Below, in pieces: positions 5,510-11,346 of a DNA stretch of 12,187 nucleotides (its first letter is position 1; each line of letters starts with the position of its first letter). Under the pieces are notes generated by a model. It did no database searches. It was not told the DNA's origin and saw nothing but the letters and a program-made list of their open reading frames with translations. Source of the stretch: Clostridia bacterium (GTDB lineage Bacteria; Bacillota; Clostridia; Oscillospirales; CAG-272); contig JAFYBI010000278.1 of NCBI GenBank assembly GCA_017540285.1, forward strand, positions 1-12,187, read 5' to 3'. The translations under genes were made by a program, and so were the position numbers.

Positions 5510-6505
5510 ATGAACACACCAGAACTCACGACCGTCCGGCGCGCCGAGAAGCACTCGCCGGTCTGGCTCCTCTCCGCCGCCCGCCTGATGCCGGAGAAGC
5601 CCCCGCGCTTCGGCGTCCAGATCCTCTACGGCTTCTCCGAGAAAAAAGAGCGGTGGTTCCCCTTCATGCAGTTCATCGCAGCCTGCGGAGGCGCAGCGGT
5701 GATCCACGATCTGCGCGGATTCGGCGCGACAGCTCCCGAGGAATCAAACGGCAGACCGGCGGAGGCCCTCGCGGACTTCGGCTACAGCCGCGAGATGCTC
5801 ACGGACGACATCGACGCGGTCTGGCAGGCATGCATCCCGGAGACCCCGACGCCCCTGCCCCGCTTCCTCTTCGGCCATGGCATGGGCGCGCTCATCGCCG
5901 GGCTCTATGCCGCCGCGCAGCCGTCGGAGGTGTCCGGCCTGATCCTCTCGGGGCTGCCGCACCGCGAACGCCTCGTCTCCCCCGCGCTCGCCTGGTTCTC
6001 CCTCGAGAGCGTCTTCACGGGGGACGGCGCCTGCCTGCCGCTCTTGAACCGGATCGCCGAAACCCGCTGTAACAAGGGCTTTACCCCCGAACCCGCCTCG
6101 GACGGCCGCTACCTCTGGACGACGAACGATCTCGCCGCACGGTATGAATTCGCCGCCGATCCCGTCTGCTGCCGTCCGCATCCGCTCCGCGACTACCGCA
6201 ATCTCCTGCGCCTCGTGCGGGACTTCTGGCGGCCGTCGTCGTGGGAGAAGCCGGGAAAGACGCCTGTCCTTCTGCTGACGGGCGGATCCGATCCCGTCTC
6301 GCGCGGCGGAACGGGAACACAGAGCGCAGTCCGCTTCCTCACCGACATGGGATTCGCTCCCGCGGCGAAGGTCTATCCCGACATGCGGCACGACATCTTC
6401 ATGGACACGGAGCGCGAGGTCCCCTTCACCGACGCAATGCGCTTCGTCCTGACGCGGCTGCCGAAACGCGCGGCGGCTCCCGATCCCCCGGAGGGTGCAC
6501 AATGA
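5510..6505 (+). CDS. Alpha/beta hydrolase with glycine in place of the nucleophile serine (331 aa)
   Basis: It resembles the serine aminopeptidase S33/monoacylglycerol lipase-type alpha/beta hydrolases (Hydrolase_4). CGGAG (5498-5502) lies 7 bases before the ATG. In order: an early strand (GVQILYGFSEKKERW, 35-49), the HDLRGFG turn (66-72) after strand 4, the nucleophile elbow FLFGHGMGALIAGLYA (119-134), a lid region (about 150-245), LLLTGGSDPVS (254-264) with the acid Asp261, and YPDMRHDIF (289-297) with the base His294. The family elbow is normally GHSMG; here residue 124 is glycine (GGC, 5879-5881), so the catalytic serine is missing while the acid and base remain. Lysophospholipase or esterase activity is therefore doubtful. 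It may be a binding or regulatory relative, or carry a recent single-base loss. It starts 33 bases after the 130-aa gene and overlaps the next gene by ATGA. Confidence 0.85.
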   Translation: MNTPELTTVRRAEKHSPVWLLSAARLMPEKPPRFGVQILYGFSEKKERWFPFMQFIAACGGAAVIHDLRGFGATAPEESNGRPAEALADFGYSREMLTDDIDAVWQACIPETPTPLPRFLFGHGMGALIAGLYAAAQPSEVSGLILSGLPHRERLVSPALAWFSLESVFTGDGACLPLLNRIAETRCNKGFTPEPASDGRYLWTTNDLAARYEFAADPVCCRPHPLRDYRNLLRLVRDFWRPSSWEKPGKTPVLLLTGGSDPVSRGGTGTQSAVRFLTDMGFAPAAKVYPDMRHDIFMDTEREVPFTDAMRFVLTRLPKRAAAPDPPEGAQ

Positions 6506-6945
6506 AAGCGAAGCGCGCGCTGTACGTCCTTCTCCAGTGCACCTGGGGCCTGCCGCAGACCCTGGTCGGCCTCGTCGTGTACCTGATCTGCCGCGCGCGG
6601 GGCTGCGAACGGTTCTTCTTCGGCGGGGCGGTCTGCACGGAATGGCACCGGGACGACGGGGTCTCGCTCGGGCTGTTCATTTTCTGTCCGGCGGGCGGGG
6701 GCATCCACCTGCACGAATACGGACACACCTTCCAGTCGCTCTTTCTCGGCCCGCTCTACCTCATGCTCGTGAGCCTGCCGTCGCTCGTGTGGGCGGGGCT
6801 TCCCGCTTTCCGTCGGATGCGGCGGGTCAGGCGCGTTCCGTATTCGCGCCTCTGGTGCGAGGGCTGGGCCGACCGGCTCGGGTCGAAATACGAAAAAGTA
6901 GGCCGCACGATCCGGCGACGTCCGCCGGACATCACGGAAAGGTAA
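6502..6945 (+). CDS. Small membrane protein with an HEYGH zincin motif (147 aa)
   Basis: The start is the ATG at 6502, which overlaps the hydrolase stop (ATGA). GGAGG (6490-6494) lies 7 bases upstream; the same frame is open further upstream but lies inside the hydrolase gene. Residues about 8-30 and 79-100 are hydrophobic segments. HEYGH (71-75) fits the HExxH zinc-metalloprotease motif, and a glutamate in CEGWAD (Glu120, Asp124) about 45 residues later is a possible third zinc ligand, as in gluzincins. The order (HEYGHTFQS, LGPLYL, LPSLVWA, then a distal E-GWAD) is conserved-looking, but I cannot name the family. The protein is much shorter than M48-type peptidases, so it may be a minimal membrane peptidase or a non-catalytic metal-binding protein. 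It is the fourth gene of the operon. Confidence 0.7.
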   Translation: MKAKRALYVLLQCTWGLPQTLVGLVVYLICRARGCERFFFGGAVCTEWHRDDGVSLGLFIFCPAGGGIHLHEYGHTFQSLFLGPLYLMLVSLPSLVWAGLPAFRRMRRVRRVPYSRLWCEGWADRLGSKYEKVGRTIRRRPPDITER

Positions 6946-6949
6946 CGCC

Positions 6950-7267
6950 ATGCTTCTTTATTCTCTCATCATGTTTGCGGCGGGCGCCGTCATCCTCGGC
7001 GTCGGCATCGCGGTTTTCCGCGGCAGAACGAACCTGATCCACGACTACCACCAGGAGAACGTGAAGCCCGAGGACCGTCTCCGCTACGGCCGGGCCATGG
7101 GAGCCGGGCTCCTCGTCCTCGCCGCCGCGCTGCTGTCGAGCGGCATCCTCGCGCTCTGCCTGACGGAGGGATCGAAGGTCCCGCTCCTCGCGCTTTTCGG
7201 CGGGATCGCGGTCTCGATCGTCCTCCTCATCCGCGCGCAGAGGAAGTACAACGGGGGGATCTTCTGA
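6950..7267 (+). CDS. Small membrane protein, DUF3784-like (105 aa)
   Basis: GGAAAGG (6936-6942) lies 7 bases before the ATG, which is only 4 bases past the previous stop. Three hydrophobic segments are visible at about residues 4-22, 50-70 and 78-93, with a polar loop (RGRTNLIHDYHQENVKPEDRLRYG, in part) after the first. This layout, including the NLI-x-x-Y stretch after the first helix, resembles the DUF3784 family of small Bacillota membrane proteins, but I am not certain of the assignment. It is the last gene of the operon. A short GGCGA/TCGCC hairpin (7271-7283) follows the stop without a proper T tract. Confidence 0.7.
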   Translation: MLLYSLIMFAAGAVILGVGIAVFRGRTNLIHDYHQENVKPEDRLRYGRAMGAGLLVLAAALLSSGILALCLTEGSKVPLLALFGGIAVSIVLLIRAQRKYNGGIF

Positions 7268-7290
7268 GACGGCGATTTTCGCCCCCGCTT

Positions 7291-7420
7291 TGTACGGACA
7301 GCACAAAAAGCAATTAAGTAAAATCAAGCGGCGAACTGATTCCGGAACTCCACCGGAGTCAGTTTAATTTTGAGCTGAATCCGATCGTGATTGCAGAAAC
7401 GAATGCAGTCGTCAATCGCG
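7291..7420 (-). mobile_element. Remnant of the 3' end of an IS3-family element
   Basis: The outer end is placed at 7291, where TGTACGGACAGCACAAAAAG begins. It starts with TG as IS3-family ends do and looks like a terminal repeat. Inside it, on the minus strand, lie the final codons of an IS3-type transposase. By hand count the stretch is about 45% GC, well below its surroundings. The rest of the element is missing: homology stops near 7420, where a GC-rich hairpin begins. Both boundaries are inferred; no target duplication can be tested because one end is lost. Confidence 0.65.
7324..7419 (-). pseudogene. C-terminal fragment of IS3-family transposase (OrfB)
   Basis: Reading the minus strand from 7419 to the TGA at 7326-7324 gives 31 residues that include AIDDCIRFCNHDRIQLKIKL and then TPVEFRNQFAA. 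This is the typical end of the IS3/IS150-group integrase-like transposase, whose last helix region normally reads like YNN-RIQ-KL--L-PVE-R. There is no start codon, no catalytic DDE residues and no upstream homology, so the fragment is dead. It lies between two convergent operons and encodes nothing useful now. Confidence 0.75.
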
Positions 7421-7457
7421 CAGCCGCCTGGACAAACCCGGGCGGCTGTTTCTCTCT
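7421..7457 (+). terminator. Hairpin with T-rich tail, possible terminator of the five-gene operon
   Basis: CAGCCGCC (7421-7428) and GGCGGCTG (7441-7448) form a perfect 8-base-pair stem with a 12-base loop, followed by TTTCTCTCT. It would stop rightward transcripts coming from 3093. Its distance from the last stop codon (about 150 bases) is explained if the IS remnant was inserted between gene end and terminator. Confidence 0.55.
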
Positions 7458-7470
7458 CCCGATCCGCGTG

Positions 7471-7515
7471 AAAAAGACCGGCCTCCCGATGGGTTTCGGA
7501 AGGTGCCGGTCTTTT
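7471..7515. terminator. Strong bidirectional terminator between convergent operons
   Basis: AAAAGACCGGC (7472-7482) and GCCGGTCTTTT (7505-7515) form an 11-base-pair stem with a 22-base loop. A T tract follows on both strands: TTTT rightward, and TTTTT leftward (complement of 7471-7475). It ends the leftward peptide-transporter operon 36 bases after the oppA stop and backs up the rightward hairpin at 7421-7457. Confidence 0.85.
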
Positions 7516-7550
7516 CGTGTTCAGGGGTTCAAATCCTTTCGATCAGACGA

Positions 7551-9167
7551 TCACTTGATGTCCGCGTACATGAAGTACCAGTAGCCATACGCAGAGTGCC
7601 ACATGCCGGTGATCTTCGAGCTCTGGAGATAGAAGTCGGTGTAGTATGCGACCGGGACGCAGCCGGCGGTCTCCTTGAGGATGTCTTCCGCACGGTGCAG
7701 GGCCTCGGAACGCTGCTTCACGTCCATCGTGGAGCGGGAAACGTCGATCGCGGCGTCAAAGTCCTTGTTGTTGTACTTGCCGTCGTTGTTGCCGTTGGAG
7801 GAGTAGAGCAGCTCGATCATGTTGGACGGATCGCTGTAGTCGCCGACCCAGCCGTTGCGGGCTGCCATGTAGTCGCCGGCTCTGCGCATGGGCGTGAAGG
7901 ATGCCCATTCGACGATCTCTACCTTCAGATCGATGCCGATCTGCTTCCAGGCTTCCTGCAGGTATTCCGCCACGACCTTGTGATAACCGGAGTCGTTGGT
8001 GGAGTACGTGATGGTGAGGTCGAGGTTGTCGGCGCTGCCGCTGTACCCGGCCTCCTGCATCAGCTTCTTCGCTTCGGCGAGGTTCGCGTCATAGTCGGAG
8101 CTGATGTACGGCTTGCCGCCGTTGGCGTTGGCATAGAAGTCGCCGCCCGCCGGATCCGCCCAGCCGGGACCCATGAAGTTGTAAGCCGCGACATAGGTGC
8201 CCTGCATGATCGTGTTCGCAACGTAGTCGCGGTCGATCGCGAGGCTCAGGGCCTTTCTGACCTTTTCGTTGTCAAAGGGAGCCTTCGTGCAGTTGAGGTT
8301 GAGGTAGTAGGTGCCGATGATCGGGTCGATGTGGAACTCGGCGTTGTTCATGAGGGAGGGGATCTCTTCGGTCGGGACGTCCTTGATGAAGAGCGCCTCG
8401 CCGGTCTGGAACGCGCTGTAGGAAGCGTTGGAATCCTCGATCAGGAGCCACTTGATGCCGTCGAGCTTGATGGCCTTCTTGTTCCAGTAGTTCGGGTTCG
8501 CCTTGGTGACGATATGGGAGCCGGGCACCCACTCGGTGATCATGAACGGACCGTTGGAGATGTAGGTGGCGGGGCTGACGGCCCACGCGTCGCCGTTCGC
8601 TTCCACGGTGGCGGGGTTGACGGGGCTCAGGGTCGCGAACGCGGCGAGGCTCTCGAAGTACGGGCAGGCCGCGCTGAGCTTGACGACGAACGTACGGTCG
8701 TCGGGAGCGGAAACGCCGAGCGTGGAGGGATCAGCTTCGCCCGCGAACACGGCGTCGAAGTTTTCAACCGGCCACAGAACGGTGTCGGCGTACGGAGCAG
8801 CCGTCTCGGGGTTGGCGACGCGCTGCCAGCTGTACACGAAGTCGGACGCCTTGAACGCGGAGCCGTCGGACCACTTCAGACCGTCGCGGAGATGGAAGGT
8901 CCAGGTCAGACCGTCGTCCGACTTTTCCCAGGTTTCCGCGCAGCCGGGAGCGATGGCGCCGTCCTTGTCCACGGTGAGCAGGCACTCGAAGGTGTGCAGC
9001 AGCATGTTGCCGCCGTCGACCGCGCTGTTCAGAGCCGGGTCAAGCGTTTCAGGGTCGGGACCGACCTGAACGGTGAGGATCTTCTCGCCGCCGGATCCGC
9101 CGCTGCACGCGGGCAGGATCATGCAGAGCGCGAGCAGGATCGCAAGCATGGGGATAAGCTTTTTCAT
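7551..9167 (-). CDS. oppA: Oligopeptide/dipeptide ABC transporter substrate-binding lipoprotein (538 aa)
   Basis: This is the extracytoplasmic binding protein of the adjacent importer. AAGGAGG (complement of 9175-9181) lies 7 bases before the ATG. Residues 1-20 are a lipoprotein signal peptide with lipobox LPAC; Cys21 would be lipidated and anchor the mature protein to the outer face of the membrane. A GSGGE linker follows, then the family-5 solute-binding fold (SBP_bac_5) from VGPDPETLDPA to near the C terminus. It includes the typical AETWEKSDDGLTWTFHLRDG block (21 to 40 residues past the DGGN stretch) and KWSDGSAF. Length is normal for OppA/DppA. Oligopeptides are the likeliest ligands; other members bind dipeptides, nickel or heme, so the choice of opp over dpp is uncertain. 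It is the last gene of the operon, separated from oppF by 99 AT-rich bases, and ends at a strong terminator. Confidence 0.92.
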   Translation of the reverse strand: MKKLIPMLAILLALCMILPACSGGSGGEKILTVQVGPDPETLDPALNSAVDGGNMLLHTFECLLTVDKDGAIAPGCAETWEKSDDGLTWTFHLRDGLKWSDGSAFKASDFVYSWQRVANPETAAPYADTVLWPVENFDAVFAGEADPSTLGVSAPDDRTFVVKLSAACPYFESLAAFATLSPVNPATVEANGDAWAVSPATYISNGPFMITEWVPGSHIVTKANPNYWNKKAIKLDGIKWLLIEDSNASYSAFQTGEALFIKDVPTEEIPSLMNNAEFHIDPIIGTYYLNLNCTKAPFDNEKVRKALSLAIDRDYVANTIMQGTYVAAYNFMGPGWADPAGGDFYANANGGKPYISSDYDANLAEAKKLMQEAGYSGSADNLDLTITYSTNDSGYHKVVAEYLQEAWKQIGIDLKVEIVEWASFTPMRRAGDYMAARNGWVGDYSDPSNMIELLYSSNGNNDGKYNNKDFDAAIDVSRSTMDVKQRSEALHRAEDILKETAGCVPVAYYTDFYLQSSKITGMWHSAYGYWYFMYADIK

Positions 9168-9266
9168 ACATTTTCCTCCTTAAGAAAATATACTGAATAA
9201 GATGAACGATTTATAAAACCCGTTTGCCGCCGTTTGCGGAAACCGGATCCTATCGGGTTGGGGCCG

Positions 9267-10334
9267 TCAGCGGAACCGTTCCGCAAAATGACAGGCGCAG
9301 TAGTGGCCGGGGCCGACTTCCTTCCATTCCGGTTCCCGCTCCGCGCAGCACTTTTCGGCGTAGGGGCAGCGGGTGCGGAAGCGGCATCCGGTGGGGGGAT
9401 TGACCGGGCTCGGGATGTCTCCCTGCAGGACGATCCGGCGGGTGTTCCGGCTGGTCTCGGGGTCCGCGATCGGCACGGCGGAAATCAGGCTTTTCGTGTA
9501 CGGATGGCAGCAGTGGAACGTGATCTCGGCGCTGTCGCCCATCTCGACGAGCTTGCCGAGGTACATGACGCCGATCCGTTTGGAGATGTGCTTCACGACG
9601 ATCAGGTCGTGCGCGATGAAGAGATACGTGAGGCCGAACTCGCCCTGCAGGTCTTCGAGCATGTTGATGACCTGCGCCTGAATGGAGACGTCGAGCGCGG
9701 AGATCGGCTCGTCGCAGACGATGAACTCCGGATCGACGGCGAGGGCGCGGGCGATGCCGACACGCTGCCGCTGACCGCCGGAGAACTCATGCGGATAGCG
9801 GTTCGCGTGCTCGGAGTTGAGCCCGACGCGCTCCAGCATCCGGATGATCTTCTCCCGCCGTTCCTCACGCGAGGCCGCGAGGTGATGAATGTCGATCGCC
9901 TCGCCCACGATGTCCCCGATCGTCATGCGGGGGTCGAGGGAGGCGTAGGGGTCCTGAAAGATGATCTGCATCTTCCGCCGGTAGGGAAGCATGTTGACCC
10001 GGGTCTTTTTCCCGTATTTCGGCTTTCCCTGCCCGTCGGTGACGGCTTCGCCGTTCTCATCGTACAGCGGCACATCGCCGGAGTCGAAGATGGTCTCGCC
10101 GTCGTAGACGATGCGGCCGGAGGTCGGCTCGTACAGCCTCAGAAGCGTCCGTCCGGTCGTCGTCTTGCCGCAGCCGGATTCGCCGACCAGCCCGAGCGTG
10201 CTGCCGCGCGGGATCGAGAACGAGACGTCGTCCACGGCCTTGACCCAGTTGCGGGAGAAGAAGCCGTCGCCGGAGACCGGAAAATACTGTTTCAGGTGGC
10301 GCACTTCCACCAGATTGGCCGATCCTGCCATCAT
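9267..10334 (-). CDS. oppF: Peptide ABC transporter ATPase, OppF/DppF type (355 aa)
   Basis: One of two ATPases that power the importer at the inner membrane face. Motifs in order: Walker A GESGCGKTT (51-59), Q-loop Gln127 in IIFQDPYASLDPR, signature FSGGQRQR (184-191), Walker B FIVCDEP (204-210), and H-loop His242. The C-terminal oligopeptide-transporter domain (about 260-350) holds six cysteines (317, 323, 329, 330, 346, 348), a pattern that in some relatives binds a 4Fe-4S cluster. Between Walker A and the Q-loop there is an acidic, glycine-rich stretch of about 30 residues (84-115) that is longer than in usual OppF proteins. The start overlaps the oppD stop (ATGA). AAGGAG (complement of 10340-10345) serves either of two adjacent ATG codons (10334 or 10331). 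Confidence 0.92.
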   Translation of the reverse strand: MMAGSANLVEVRHLKQYFPVSGDGFFSRNWVKAVDDVSFSIPRGSTLGLVGESGCGKTTTGRTLLRLYEPTSGRIVYDGETIFDSGDVPLYDENGEAVTDGQGKPKYGKKTRVNMLPYRRKMQIIFQDPYASLDPRMTIGDIVGEAIDIHHLAASREERREKIIRMLERVGLNSEHANRYPHEFSGGQRQRVGIARALAVDPEFIVCDEPISALDVSIQAQVINMLEDLQGEFGLTYLFIAHDLIVVKHISKRIGVMYLGKLVEMGDSAEITFHCCHPYTKSLISAVPIADPETSRNTRRIVLQGDIPSPVNPPTGCRFRTRCPYAEKCCAEREPEWKEVGPGHYCACHFAERFR

Positions 10335-11335
10335 TCCGTCTCCTTCCCGCTCGCTTCAAACACCGCTTTTTCATGCAGCCAGCAGGAGGCGGTGTGGAGT
10401 TCGCTGTAATGGTGCTCCGGCGGCATTTTCCCGAGACAGATCTTCATGCACTTCGGGCAGCGCGGCGCGAAGGGACAGCCGGCCGGGGGATTCAGAAGGT
10501 CCACCGGCGTGCCCTCGATCGCGACCAGGCGCTTGTTTTCCCGGTCGTTGATGTTCGGCACGCTGCGCAGAAGGCCCTTCGTGTACTCGTGCTGCGGGCG
10601 GTAGAAAATGTCGTCGGTGGTGCCGCACTCCACGATCCGTCCGGCGTACATGACCGCGATCCGGTCGCACATGGAGGAGACGATGCCGAGGTCGTGCGTG
10701 ATGAGGATGACCGCCATGCGCAGCTTGTCCTTCAGCTCGTTGATGAGCTCGAGGATCTGCGCCTGGATCGTCACATCGAGCGCGGTCGTCGGCTCGTCCG
10801 CGATCAGAAGCTTCGGCTCGCAGGCCAGCGCCATTGCGATCATGACCCGCTGCCGCATCCCGCCGGAGTGGGCGTGGGGATACTGCTTCATCCGCTTCTC
10901 CGGCTCGTTGATTCCCACCAGCCGCAAGAGCTCCGTCGCGCGTTCCTTGGCCTCCTCCCGGGTCTTGTCCGTGTGGAGCAGGATCGCCTCTTCGATCTGG
11001 CTGCCGATGGTATAGACCGGGTTGAGGGAGGTCATCGGGTCCTGGAAGATGATCGAGACCTCTTTGCCCCGGATCTTTCTCAGCTCTTTTTCGCTGAGCT
11101 TTTCGATCTCGTGTCCGTTGAAATGCACCGTGCCGCCGATGATCCTGCCGGGGTCCGCGGTGAGGCCCATGATGCTGTACGACGTCACGGACTTGCCCGA
11201 GCCCGACTCGCCCACGATGCCGAGCACTTCGCCCTCGTCGAGATACAGGGACACGTCGTTCAGGGCTTTGACCTCGCCGGCGGGCGTGAAGAAGGAAAGG
11301 CGCAGGTTTTGAATGTCAACAAGATGTTCGCTCAT
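10331..11335 (-). CDS. oppD: Peptide ABC transporter ATPase, OppD/DppD type (334 aa)
   Basis: This is the partner ATPase of OppF in the same importer. Motifs in order: Walker A GESGSGKS (42-49), Q-loop Gln98 in IIFQDPMTSLNP, signature HSGGMRQR (156-163), Walker B LLIADEP (176-182), and H-loop His214. The usual signature is FSGGMRQR; here the first position is His, within YPHAHSGGM. The C-terminal domain contains Cys287, Cys293, Cys296, Cys300 and Cys318, the arrangement associated with a 4Fe-4S cluster in some OppD proteins. A purine-rich AAGGGGGAG lies 4 bases before the ATG. The gene begins 11 bases after the permease stop and overlaps oppF by 4 bases, so the block is translationally linked. 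Length is typical. Confidence 0.92.
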   Translation of the reverse strand: MSEHLVDIQNLRLSFFTPAGEVKALNDVSLYLDEGEVLGIVGESGSGKSVTSYSIMGLTADPGRIIGGTVHFNGHEIEKLSEKELRKIRGKEVSIIFQDPMTSLNPVYTIGSQIEEAILLHTDKTREEAKERATELLRLVGINEPEKRMKQYPHAHSGGMRQRVMIAMALACEPKLLIADEPTTALDVTIQAQILELINELKDKLRMAVILITHDLGIVSSMCDRIAVMYAGRIVECGTTDDIFYRPQHEYTKGLLRSVPNINDRENKRLVAIEGTPVDLLNPPAGCPFAPRCPKCMKICLGKMPPEHHYSELHTASCWLHEKAVFEASGKETE

Positions 11336-11346
11336 GTCGCTCCCCC

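Noticed and set aside
7271..7283. GGCGA/TCGCC hairpin after the last gene of the five-gene operon as terminator
   Set aside because: It is only 5 base pairs with a 3-base loop and is followed by C-rich sequence, so it is too weak to call.
7503..9200. A 565-residue rightward open frame opposite oppA
   Set aside because: It spans the terminator and the oppA ribosome binding site, and its Val/Gly/Asp-rich translation is a mirror of oppA codon bias.
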